From Rallus limicola (taxonomy: Eukaryota; Chordata; Aves; Gruiformes; Rallidae), in the NCBI GenBank assembly GCA_022605955.1, contig JAKCOZ010000083.1, forward strand, positions 930,001 through 994,000: a DNA stretch of 64,000 nucleotides. Reading direction: 5' to 3'. A program made the translations under genes and the position numbers. A model generated the notes under the pieces. That model saw only the letters and a program-made list of their open reading frames with translations, ran no database searches and was not told the DNA's origin. Shown here piece by piece: positions 33,707 through 44,886 of this stretch. Positions within the stretch are counted from its first letter, which is position 1. Every line of letters begins with the position of its first letter.

Positions 33707-35092
33707 ATGCCTTTCATGCCTAGCTTCTTTACTTTGGGAGTTATTGCTGGACGTTTAGCATGTTTTGAACTGCAGTCTGCTAGGGCCGAGAAAAGCACCG
33801 TAGGAGGTTCCAGGCATGTTCCCTCTTTCCAGGCAAAGGAAAAGGCTGAGAGCCAAAGTGACAGGGGCTGCTCGTGTGTCCTGTTAGGAGGTTTCAGACA
33901 AGCTATGCCTTTCAGGCCTAGCTTCTTTACTTTGGGAGTTATTGCTGGACGTTTAGCATGTTTTGAAGTGCAGTCTGCTAGGGCCGAGAAAAGCACCGTA
34001 GGAGGTTCCAGGCATGTTCCCTCTTTCCAGGCAAAGGAAAAGGCTGAGAACCAAAGTGACAGGGGCTGCTCGTGTGTCATGTTAGGAGGTTTCAGACAAG
34101 CTAAGCCTTTCAGGCCTAGCTTCTTTACTTTGGGAGTTATTGCTGGACGTTTAGCATGTTTTGAACTGCAGTCTGCTAGGGCTGAGAAAAGCACCGTAGG
34201 AGGTTCCAGGCATGTTCCCTCTTTCCAGGCAAAGGAAAAGGCTGAGAGCCAAAGTGACAGGGGCTGCTCGTGTGTCCTGTTAGGAGGTTTCAGACAAGCT
34301 ATGCCTTTCAGGCCTAGCTTCTTTACTTTGGGAGTTATTGCTGGACGTTTAGCATGTTTTGAACTGCAGTCTGCTAGGGCCGAGAAAAGCACCGTAGGAG
34401 GTTCCAGGCATGTTCCCTCTTTCCAGGCAAAGGAAAAGGCTGAGAGCCAAAGTGACAGGGGCTGCTCGTGTGTCCTGTTAGGAGGTTTCAGACAAGCTAT
34501 GCCTTTCAGGCCTAGCTTCTTTACTTTGGGAGTTATTGCTGGACGTTTAGCATGTTTTGAACTGCAGTCTGCTAGGGCCGAGAAAAGCACCGTAGGAGGT
34601 TCCAGGCATGTTCCCTCTTTCCAGGCAAAGGAAAAGGCTGCGAACAAAAGTGACAGGGTCTGCTCGTGTGTCATGTTAGGAGGTTTCAGACAAGCTATGC
34701 CTTTCAGGCCTAGCTTCTTTACTTTGGGAGTTATTGCTGGACGTTTAGCATGTTTTGAACTGCAGTCTGCTAGGGCTGAGAAAAGCACCATAGGAGGTTC
34801 CAGGCATGTTCCCTCTTTCCAGGCAAAGGAAAAGGCTGAGAGCCAAAGTGACAGGGTCTGCTCGTGTGTCCTGTTAGGAGGTTTCAGACAATCTATGCCT
34901 TTCAGGCCTAGCTTCTTTACTTTGGGAGTTATTGCTGGACGTTTAGCATGTTTTGAACTGCAGTCTGCTAGGGCCGAGAAAAGCACCGTAGGAGGTTCCA
35001 GGCATGTTCCCTCTTTCCAGGCAAAGGAAAAGGCTGAGAGCCAAAGTGACAGGGGCTGCTCGTGTGTCCTGTTAGGAGGTTTCAGACAAGCT
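33707..35092 (+). repeat. Block 22: seven monomers
   Basis: The second monomer has TTTGAAGTGCAG, the third starts AAGCC, and the fifth has GGCTGCGAACAAAAG, related to the GGCTGCGAACC monomer of block 8. The sixth carries both C81T and G94A and ends GACAATCT. Confidence 0.92.
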
Positions 35093-35135
35093 ATGCCTTT
35101 CAGGCCTAGCTTGTCTGAAACCTCCTAACAGGACA
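35065..35135. repeat. Palindromic junction 23, end of the punctuated domain
   Basis: Canonical arms and centre. The insert is 35093-35139. The next palindrome is 8164 bp away, and after that there are none. Confidence 0.97.
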
Positions 35136-35139
35136 AGCT

Positions 35140-38100
35140 ATGCCTTTCATGCCTAGCTTCTTTACTTTGGGAGTTATTGCTGGATGTTTAGCATGTTTTG
35201 AACTGCAGTCTGCTAGGGCCGAGAAAAGCACCGTAGGAGGTTCCAGGCATGTTCCCTCTTTCCAGGCAAAGGAAAAGGCTGAGAGCCAAAGTGACAGGGG
35301 CTGCTCGTGTGTCCTGTTAGGAGGTTTCAGACAAGCTATGCCTTTCAGGCCTAGCTTCTTTACTTTGGGAGTTATTGCTGGACGTTTAGCATGTTTTGAA
35401 CTGCAGTCTGCTAGGGCCGAGAAAAGCACCGTAGGAGGTTCCAGGCATGTTCCCTCCTTCCAGGCAAAGGAAAAGGCTGAGAGCCAAAGTGACAGGGGCT
35501 GCTCGTGTGTCCTGTTAGGAGGTTTCAGACAAGCTATGCCTTTCAGGCCTAGCTTCTTTACTTTGGGAGTTATTGCTGGACGTTTAGCATGTTTTGAACT
35601 GCAGTCTGCTAGGGCCGAGAAAAGCACCGTAGGAGGTTCCAGGCATGTTCCCTCTTTCCAGGCAAAGGAAAAGGCTGAGAGCCAAAGTGACAGGGTCTGC
35701 TCGTGTGTCCTGTTAGGAGGTTTCAGACAAGCTATGCCTTTCAGGCCTAGCTTCTTTACTTTGGGAGTTATTGCTGGACGTTTAGCATGTTTTGAACTGC
35801 AGTCTGCTAGGGCCGAGAAAAGCACCGTAGGAGGTTCCAGGCATGTTCCCTCTTTCCAGGCAAAGGAAAAGGCTGAGAGCCAAAGTGACAGGGTCTGCTC
35901 GTGTGTCCTGTTAGGAGGTTTCAGACAAGCTATGCCTTTCAGGCCTAGCTTCTTTACTTTGGGAGTTATTGCTGGACGTTTAGCATGTTTTGAACTGCAG
36001 TCTGCTAGGGCCGAGAAAAGCACCGTAGGAGGTTCCAGGCATGTTCCCTCTTTCCAGGCAAAGGAAAAGGCTGAGAGCCAAAGTGACAGGGTCTGCTCGG
36101 GTGTCCTGTTAGGAGGTTTCAGACAAGCTATGCCTTTCAGGCCTAGCTTCTTTACTTTGGGAGTTATTGCTGGACGTTTAGCATGTTTTGAGCTGCAGTC
36201 TGCTAGGGCCGAGAAAAGCACCGTAGGAGGTTCCAGGCATGTTCCCTCTTTCCAAGCAAAGGAAAAGGCTGAGAGCCAAAGTGAAAGGGTTTGCTCGTGT
36301 GTCCTGTTAGGAGGTTTCAGACAAGCTATGCCTTTCAGGCCTAGCTTCTTTACTTTGGGAGTTATTGCTGGACGTTTAGCATGTTTTGAGCTGCAGTCTG
36401 CTAGGGCCGAGAAAAGCACCGTAGGAGGTTCCAGGCATGTTCCCTCTTTCCAGGCAAAGGAAAAGGCTGAGAGCCAAAGTGACAGGGGCTGCTCGTGTGT
36501 CCTGTTAGGAGGTTTCAGACAAGCTATGCCTTTCAGGCCTAGCTTCTTTACTTTGGGAGTTATTGCTGGACGTTTAGCATGTTTTGAGCTGCAGTCTGCT
36601 AGGGCCGAGAAAAGCACCGTAGGAGGTTCCAGGCATGTTCCCTCTTTCCAGGCAAAGGAAAAGGCTGAGAACCAAAGTGACAGGGTCTGCTCGTGTGTCA
36701 TGTTAGGAGGTTTCAGACAAGCTATGCCTTTCAGGCCTAGCTTCTTTACTTTGGGAGTTATTGCTGGACGTTTAGCATGTTTTGAACTGCAGTCTGCTAG
36801 GGCCGAGAAAAGCACCGTAGGAGGTTCCAGGCATGTTCCCTCTTTCCAGGCAAAGGAAAAGGCTGAGAGCCAAAGTGACAGGGTCTGCTCGTGTGTCCTG
36901 CTAGGAGTTTTCAGACAAGCTATGCCTTTCAGGCCTAGCTTCTTTACTTTGGGAGTTATTGCTGGACGTTTAGCATGTTTTGAACTGCAGTCTGCTAGGG
37001 CCGAGAAAAGCACCGTAGGAGGTTCCAGGCATGTTCCCTCTTTCCAGGCAAAGGAAAAGGCTGAGAGCCAAAGTGACAGGGTCTGCTCGTGTGTCCTGTT
37101 AGGAGGTTTCAGACAAGCTATGCCTTTCAGGCCTAGCTTCTTTACTTTGGGAGTTATTGCTGGACGTTTAGCATGTTTTGAACTGCAGTCTGCTAGGGCC
37201 GAGAAAAGCACCCTAGGAGGTTCCAGGCATGTTCCCTCTTTCCAGGCAAAGGAAAAGGCTGAGAGCCAAAGTGACAGGGGCTGCTCGTGTGTCCTGTTAG
37301 GAGGTTTCAGACAAGCTATGCCTTTCAGGCCTAGCTTCTTTACTTTGGGAGTTATTGCTGGACGTTTAGCATGTTTTGAACTGCAGTCTGCTAGGGCCGA
37401 GAAAAGCACCGTAGGAGGTTCCAGGCATGTTCCCTCTTTCCAGGCAAAGGAAAAGGCTGAGAGCCAAAGTGACAGGGTCTGCTCGTGTGTCCTGTTAGGA
37501 GGTTTCAGACAAGCTATGCCTTTCAGGCCTAGCTTCTTTACTTTGGGAGTTATTGCTGGACGTTGAGCATGTTTTGAACTGCAGTCTGCTAGGGCCGAGA
37601 AAAGCACCGTAGGAGGTTCCAGGCATGTTCCCTCTTTCCAGGCAAAGGAAAAGGCTGAGAACCAAAGTGACAGGGGCTGCTCGTGTGTCCTGTTAGGAGG
37701 TTTCAGACAAGCTATGCCTTTCAGGCCTAGCTTCTTTATTTTGGGAGTTATTGCTGGACGTTTAGCATGTTTTGAACTGCAGTCTGCTAGGGCCGAGAAA
37801 AGCACCGTAGGAGGTTCCAGGCATGTTCCCTCTTTCCAGGCAAAGGAAAAGGCTGAGAGCCAAAGTGACAGGGTCTGCTCGGGTGTCCTGTTAGGAGGTT
37901 TCAGACAAGCTATGCCTTTCAGGCCTAGCTTCTTTACTTTGGGAGTTATTGCTGGACGTTTAGCATGTTTTGAACTGCAGTCTGCTAGGGCCGAGAAAAG
38001 CACCGTAGGAGGTTCCAGGCATGTTCCCTCTTTCCAGGCAAAGGAAAAGGCTGAGAACCAAAGTGACAGGGGCTGCTCGTGTGTCATGTTAGGAGGTTTC

Positions 38101-41100
38101 AGACAAGCTATGCCTTTCAGGCCTAGCTTCTTTACTTTGGGAGTTATTGCTGGACGTTTAGCATGTTTTGAACTGCAGTCTGCTAGGGCCGAGAAAAGCA
38201 CCGTAGGAGGTTCCAGGCATGTTCCCTCTTTCCAGGCAAAGGAAAAGGCTGAGAGCCAAAGTGACAGGGTCTGCTCGTGTGTCCTGTTAGGAGGTTTCAG
38301 ACAAGCTATGCCTTTCAGGCCTAGCTTCTTTACTTTGGGAGTTATTGCTGGACGTTTAGCATGTTTTGAACTGCAGTCTGCTAGGGCCGAGAAAAGCACC
38401 GTAGGAGGTTCCAGGCATGTTCCCTCTTTCCAGGCAAAGGAAAAGGCTGAGAGCCAAAGTGACAGGGTCTGCTCGTGTGTCCTGTTAGGAGGTTTCAGAC
38501 AAGCTATGCCTTTCAGGCCTAGCTTCTTTACTTTGGGAGTTATTGCTGGACGTTTAGCATGTTTTGAACTGCAGTCTGCTAGGGCCGAGAAAAGCACCGT
38601 AGGAGGTTCCAGGCATGTTCCCTCTTTCCAGGCAAAGGAAAAGGCTGAGAACCAAAGTGACAGGGTCTGCTCGTGTGTCCTGTTAGGAGGTTTCAGACAA
38701 GCTATGCCTTTCAGGCCTAGCTTCTTTACTTTGGGAGTTATTGCTGGACTTTTAGCATGTTTTGAACTGCAGACTGCTAGGGCCGAGAAAAGCACCGTAG
38801 GAGGTTCCAGGCATGTTCTCTCTTTCCAGGCAAAGGAAAAGGCTGAGAGCCAAAGCGACAGGATCTGCTCGTGTGTCCTGTTAGGAGGTTTCAGACAAGC
38901 TATGCCTTTCAGGCCTAGCTTCTTTATTTTGGGAGTTATTGCTGGACGTTTAGCATGTTTTGAACTGCAGTCTGCTAGGGCCGAGAAAAGCACCGTAGGA
39001 GGTTCCAGGCATGTTCCCTCTTTCCAGGCAAAGGAAAAGGCTGAGAGCCAAAGTGACAGGGTCTGCTCGTGTGTCCTGCTAGGAGTTTTCAGACAAGCTA
39101 TGCCTTTCAGGCCTAGCTTCTTTACTTTGGGACTTATTGCTGGACGTTTAGCATGTTTTGAACTGCAGTCTGCTAGGGCCGAGAAAAGCACCGTAGGAGG
39201 TTCCAGGCATGTTCCCTCTTTCCAGGCAAAGGAAAAGGCTGAGAACCAAAGTGACAGGGGCTGCTCGTGTGTCATGTTAGGAGGTTTCAGACAAGCTATG
39301 CCTTTCAGGCCTAGCTTCTTTACTTTGGGAGTTATTGCTGGACGTTTAGCATGTTTTGAACTGCAGTCTTCTAGGGCCGAGAAAAGCACCGTAGGAGGTT
39401 CCAGGCATGTTCCCTCTTTCCAGGCAAATGAAAAAGGCTGAGAACCAAAGTGACAGGGGCTGCTCGTGTGTCATGTTAGGAGGTTTCAGACAAGCTATGC
39501 CTTTCAGGCCTAGCTTCTTTACTTTGGGAGTTATTGCTGGACGTTTAGCATGTTTTGAACTGCAGTCTGCTAGGGCCGAGAAAAGCACCGTAGGAGGTTC
39601 CAGGCATGTTCCCTCTTTCCAGGCAAAGGAAAAGGCTGAGAGCCAAAGTGACAGGGTCTGCTCGTGTGTCCTGTTAGGAGATTTCAGACAAGCTATGCCT
39701 TTCAGGCCTAGCTTCTTTACTTTGGGAGTTATTGCTGGACGTTTAGCATGTTTTGAACTGCAGTCTGCTAGGGCCGAGAAAAGCACCGTAGGAGGTTCCA
39801 GGCATGTTCCCTCTTTCCAGGCAAAGTAAAAGGCTGAGAGCCAAAGTGACTGGGTCTGCTCGTGTGTCCTGTTAGGAGGTTTCAGACAAGCTATGCCTTT
39901 CAGGCCTAGCTTCTTTACTTTGGGAGTTATTGCTGGACGTTTAGCATGTTTTGAACTGCAGTCTGCTAGGGCCGAGAAAAGCACCGTAGGAGGTTCCAGG
40001 CATGTTCCCTCTTTCCAGGCAAAGGAAAAGGCTGAGAACCAAAGTGACAGGGGCTGCTCGTGTGTCATGTTAGGAGGTTTCAGACAAGCTATGCCTTTCA
40101 GGCCTAGCTTCTTTACTTTGGGAGTTATTGCTGGACGTTTAGCATGTTTTGAACTGCAGTCTGCTAGGGCCGAGAAAAGCACCGTAGGAGGTTCCAGGCA
40201 TGTTCCCTCTTTCCAGGCAAAGGAAAAGGCTGAGAGCCAAAGTGACAGGGGCTGCTCGTGTGTCCTGTTAGGAGGTTTCAGACAAGCTATGCCTTTCAGG
40301 CCTAGCTTCTTTACTTTGGGAGTTATTGCTGGACGTTTAGCATGTTTTGAACTGCAGTCTGCTAGGGCCGAGAAAAGCACCGTAGGAGGTTCCAGGCATG
40401 TTCCCTCTTTCCAGGCAAAGGAAAAGGCTGAGAGCCAAAGTGACAGGGTCTGCTCGTGTGTCCTGTTAGGAGGTTTCAGACAAGCTATGCCTTTCAGGCC
40501 TAGCTTCTTTACTTTGGGAGTTATTGCTGGACGTTTAGCATGTTTTGAACTGCAGTCTGCTAGGGCCGAGAAAAGCACCGTAGGAGGTTCCAGGCATGTT
40601 CCCTCTTTCCAGGCAAAGGAAAAGGCTGAGAGCCAAAGTGACAGGGGCTGCTCGTGTGTCCTGTTAGGAGGTTTCAGACAAGCTATGCCTTTCAGGCCTA
40701 GCTTCTTTACTTTGGGAGTTATTGCTGGACGTTTAGCATGTTTTGAACTGCAGTCTGCTAGGGCCGAGAAAAGCACCGTAGGAGGTTCCAGGCATGTTCC
40801 CTCTTTCCAGGCAAAGGAAAAGGCTGAGAACCAAAGTGACAGGGGCTGCTCGTGTGTCATGTTAGGAGGTTTCAGACAAGCTATGCCTTTCAGGCCTAGC
40901 TTCTTTACTTTGGGAGTTATTGCTGGACGTTTAGCATGTTTTGAACTGCAGTCTGCTAGGGCCGAGAAAAGCACCGTAGGAGGTTCCAGGCATGTTCCCT
41001 CTTTCCAGGCAAAGGAAAAGGCTGAGAACAAAAGTGACAGGGGCTGCTCGTGTGTCCTGTTAGGAGGTTTCAGACAAGCTATGCCTTTCAGGCCTAGCTT

Positions 41101-43256
41101 CTTTACTTTGGGAGTTATTGCTGGACGTTTAGCATGTTTTGAACTGCAGTCTGCTAGGGCCGAGAAAAGCACCGTAGGAGGTTCCAGGCATGTTCCCTCT
41201 TTCCAGGCAAAGGAAAAGGCTGAGAGCCAAAGTGACAGGTGCTGCTCATGTGTCCTGTTAGGAGGTTTCAGACAAGCTATGCCTTTCAGGCCTAGCTTCT
41301 TTACTTTGGGAGTTATTGCTGGACGTTTAGCATGTTTTGAACTGCAGTCTGCTAGGGCCGAGAAAAGCACTGTAGGAGGTTCCAGGCATGTTCCCTCTTT
41401 CCAGGCAAAGGAAAAGGCTGAGAACCAAAGTGACAGGGTCTGCTCGGGTGTCCTGTTAGGAGGTTTCAGACAAGCTATGCCTTTCAGGCCTAGCTTCTTT
41501 ACTTTGGGAGATATTGCTGGACGTTTAGCATGTTTTGAACTGCAGTCTGCTAGGGCCGAGAAAAGCACCGTAGGAGGTTCCAGGCATGTTCCCTCTTTCC
41601 AGGCAAAGGAAAAGGCTGAGAGCCAAAGTGACAGGGTCTGCTCGTGTGTCCTGTTAGGAGGTTTCAGACAAGCTATGCCTTTCAGGCCTAGCTTCTTTAC
41701 TTTGGGAGTTATTGCTGGACGTTTAGCATGTTTTGAGCTGCAGTCTGCTAGGGCCGAGAAAAGCACCGTAGGAGGTTCCAGGCATGTTCCCTCTTTCCAA
41801 GCAAAGGAAAAAGCTGAGAGCCAAAGTGAAAGGGTTTGCTCATGTGTCCTGTTAGGAGGTTTCAGACAAGCTATGCCTTTCAGGCCTAGCTTCTTTACTT
41901 TGGGAGTTATTGCTGGACGTTTAGCATGTTTTGAACTGCAGTCTGCTAGGGCCGAGAAAAGCACCGTAGGAGGTTCCAGGCATGTTCCCTCTTTCCAGGC
42001 AAAGGAAAAGGCTGAGAGCCAAAGTGACAGGGTCTGCTTGTGTGTCCTGTTAGGAGGTTTCAGACAAGCTATGCCTTTCAGGCCTAGCTTCTTTACTTTG
42101 GGAGTTATTGCTGGACGTTTAGCATGTTTTGAATTGCAGTCTGCTAGGGCCGAGAAAAGCACCGTAGGAGGTTCCAGGCATGTTCCCTCTTTCCAGGCAA
42201 AGGAAAAGGCTGAGAGCCAAAGTGACAGGGTCTGCTCGTGTGTCCTGTTAGGAGGTTTCAGACAAGCTATGCCTTTCAGGCCTAGCTTCTTTACTTTGGG
42301 AGTTATTGCTGGACGTTTAGCATGTTTTGAACTGCAGTCTGCTCGGTCCGAGAAAAGCACCGTAGGAGGTTCCAGGCATGTTCCCTCTTTCCAGGCAAAG
42401 GAAAAGGCTGAGAGCCAAAGTGACAGGGTCTGCTCGGGTGTCCTGTTAGGAGGTTTCAGACAAGCTATGCCTTTCAGGCCTAGCTTCTTTACTTTGGGAG
42501 TTATTGCTGGACGTTTAGCATGTTTTGAACTGCAGTCTGCTAGGGCCGAGAAAAGCACCGTAGGAGGTTCCAGGCATGTTCCCTCTTTCCAGGCAAAGGA
42601 AAAGGCTGAGAACCAAAGTGACAGGGGCTGCTCGTTTCATGTTAGGAGGTTTCAGACAAGCTATGCCTTTCAGGCCTAGCTTCTTTACTTTGGGAGTTAT
42701 TGCTGGACATTTAGCATGTTTTGAACTGCAGTCTGCAAGGGCCGAGAAAAGCACCGTAGGAGGTTCCAGGCATGTTCCCTCTTTCCAGGCAAAGGAAAAG
42801 GCTGAGAGCCAAAGTGACAGGGGCTGCTCGTGTGTCCTGTTAGGAGGTTTCAGACAAGCTATGCCTTTCAGGCCTAGCTTCTTCACTTTGGGAGTTATTG
42901 CTGGACGTTTAGCATGTTTTGAACTGCAGTCTGCTAGGGCCGAGAAAAGCACCGTAGGAGGTTCCAGGCATGTTCCCTCTTTCCAGGCAAAGGAAAAGGC
43001 TGAGAGCCAAAGTGACAGGGGCTGCTCGTGTGTCCTGTTAGGAGGTTTCAGACAAGCTATGCCTTTCAGGCCTAGCTTCTTTACTTTGGGAGTTATAGCT
43101 GGACGTTTAGCATGTTTTGAACTGCAGTCTGCTAGGGCCGAGAAAAGCACCGTAGGAGGTTCCAGGCATGTTCCCTCTTTCCAGGCAAAGGAAAAGGCTG
43201 AGAGCCAAAGTGACAGTGTCTGCTCGTGTGTCCTGTTAGGAGGTTTCAGACAAGCT
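35140..43256 (+). repeat. Block 23: 41 monomers without a junction
   Basis: The first monomer has G11T and GCTGGATGTTTAG (C46T). The length is one base short of 41 x 198, explained by +1 at 39429 (CAAATGAAAAAGG) and -2 at 42636 (CTCGTTTCATG). Other markers are GACGTTGAGC (37565), GAAAGGGTTTGC (36283, 41829), GCAAAGTAAAAGG (39826) and GGAGATATTGC (41510). Confidence 0.92.
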
Positions 43257-43299
43257 ATGCCTTTCAGGCCTAGCTTGTCTGAAACCTCCTAACAGGACA
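43229..43299. repeat. Palindromic junction 24, isolated
   Basis: Canonical arms and centre, and the insert is 43257-43303. It is followed by a G11T monomer with a further change (TTTCATGACTAGC), as expected for an older or separated copy. No further copy occurs to the window end. Confidence 0.97.
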
Positions 43300-43303
43300 A
43301 GCT

Positions 43304-44886
43304 ATGCCTTTCATGACTAGCTTCTTTACTTTGGGAGTTATTGCTGGACGTTTAGCATGTTTTGAACTGCAGTCTGCTAGGGCCGAGAAAAGCACCGTAG
43401 GAGGTTCCAGGCATGTTCCCTCTTTCCAGGCAAAGGAAAAGGCTGAGAGCCAAAGTGACAGGGTCTGCTCGTGTGTCCTGTTAGGAGGTTTCAGACAAGC
43501 TATGCCTTTCAGGCCTAGCTTCTTTACTTTGGGTGTTATTGCTGGACGTTTAGCATGTTTTGAACTGCAGTCTGCTAGGGCGAGAAAAGCACCGTAGGAG
43601 GTTCCAGGCATGTTCCCTCTTTCCAGGCAAAGGAAAAGGCTGAGAGCCAAAGTGACAGGGTCTGCTCGTGTGTCTTGTTAGGAGGTTTCAGACAAGCTAT
43701 GCCTTTCAGGCCTAGCTTCTTTACTTTGGGAGTTATTGCTGGACGTTTAGCATGTTTTGAACTGCAGTCTGCTAGGGCCGAGAAAAGCACCGTAGGAGGT
43801 TCCAGGCATGTTCCCTCTTTCCAGGCAAAGGAAAAGGCTGAGAGCCAAAGTGACAGGGTCTGCTCGTGTGTCCTGTTAGGAGGTTTCAGACAAGCTATGC
43901 CTTTCAGGCCTAGCTTCTTTACTTTGGGAGTTATTGCTGGACGTTTAGCATGTTTTGAACTGCAGTCTGCTAGGGCCGAGAAAAGCACCGTAGGAGGTTC
44001 CAGGCATGTTCCCTCTTTCCAGGCAAAGGAAAAGGCTGAGAGCCAAAGTGACAGGGGCTGCTCGTGTGTCCTGTTAGGAGGTTTCAGACAAGCTATGCCT
44101 TTCAGGCCTAGCTTCTTTACTTTGGGAGTTATTGCTGGACGTTTAGCATGTTTTGAACTGCAGTCTGCTAGGGCCGAGAAAAGCACCGTAGGAGGTTCCA
44201 GGCATGTTCCCTCTTTCCAGGCAAAGGAAAAGGCTGAGAGCCAAAGTGACAGGGGCTGCTCGTGTGTCCTGTTAGGAGGTTTCAGACAAGCTATGCCTTT
44301 CAGGCCTAGCTTCTTTACTTTGGGAGTTATTGCTGGACGTTTAGCATGTTTTGAACTGCAGTCTGCTAGGGCCGAGAAAAGCACCGTAGGAGGTTCCAGG
44401 CATGTTCCCTCTTTCCAGGCAAAGGAAAAGGCTGAGAGCCAAAGTGACAGGGTCTGCTCGTGTGTCCTGTTATGAGGTTTCAGACAAGCTATGCCTTTCA
44501 GGCCTAGCTTCTTTACTTTGGGAGTTATTGCTGGACGTTTAGCATGTTTTGAACTGCAGTCTGCTAGGGCCGAGAAAAGCACCGTAGGAGGTTCCAGGCA
44601 TGTTCCCTCTTTCCAGGCAAAGGAAAAGGCTGAGAACCAAAGTGACAGGGTCTGCTCGTGTGTCCTGTTAGGAGGTTTCAGACAAGCTATGCCTTTCAGG
44701 CCTAGCTTCTTTACTTTGGGAGTTATTGCTGGACGTTTAGCATGTTTTGAACTGCAGTCTGCTAGGGCCGAGAAAAGCACCGTAGGAGGTTCCGGGCATG
44801 TTCCCTCTTTCCAGGCAAAGGAAAAGGCTGAGAGCCAAAGTGACAGGGTCTGCTCGTGTGTCCTGTTAGGAGGTTTCAGACAAGCT
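43304..44886 (+). repeat. Domain C entry, eight monomers before the first T23A monomer
   Basis: The second monomer has GGGTGTTATTG and the -1 indel at 43581, and ends with GTCTTGTTAGG. Monomer 6 ends with TGTTATGAGG (44471) and monomer 8 has TTCCGGGCATG (44794). Both of the last two recur 3168 bp later (47639, 47962). Confidence 0.9.

Larger units (their letters stand above)
1..35139. repeat. Domain A: palindrome-punctuated higher-order repeat region
   Basis: 172 monomers are broken into blocks by 23 copies of a 47-bp palindromic junction. Complete block sizes in order are 4, 11, 3, 7, 3, 8, 4, 10, 12, 8, 4, 17, 12, 4, 8, 10, 4, 4, 12, 4, 12, 7 monomers, after a first block of 4 seen in the window. 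Blocks share diagnostic variants, so this is a diverged and rearranged higher-order repeat. C81T (GGGCTGAG) is common here (at least 16 monomers) and was not seen in domain C. Confidence 0.95.
35140..43303. repeat. Domain B: transitional 41-monomer run
   Basis: It starts like a domain A block (G11T monomer after a palindrome) but runs 41 monomers without another junction until the lone palindrome at 43229-43299. Internal markers show local duplication: CTAGGAGTTTTCAG at 36901 and 39079 (2178 bp, 11 monomers) and CTTCTTTATTTTGGG near 37733 and 38921 (1188 bp, six monomers). The domain-C-type T50G change appears once, near 37565. Indels of +1 (39429) and -2 (42636) lie near the right side. Confidence 0.9.

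Noticed and set aside
35106..39389. Very long reading frames on either strand as protein-coding genes with a 66-residue repeat
   Set aside because: They exist on both strands simultaneously, start and stop only where chance variants or the 47-bp insert fall, and the common variants change residues freely. No known domain, splice or promoter context is visible.
766..43299. CRISPR array, because a palindromic sequence recurs
   Set aside because: The intervals between palindromes are multiples of the same 198-bp monomer (0.6-8 kb), not short unique spacers, and no cas-like gene is present.
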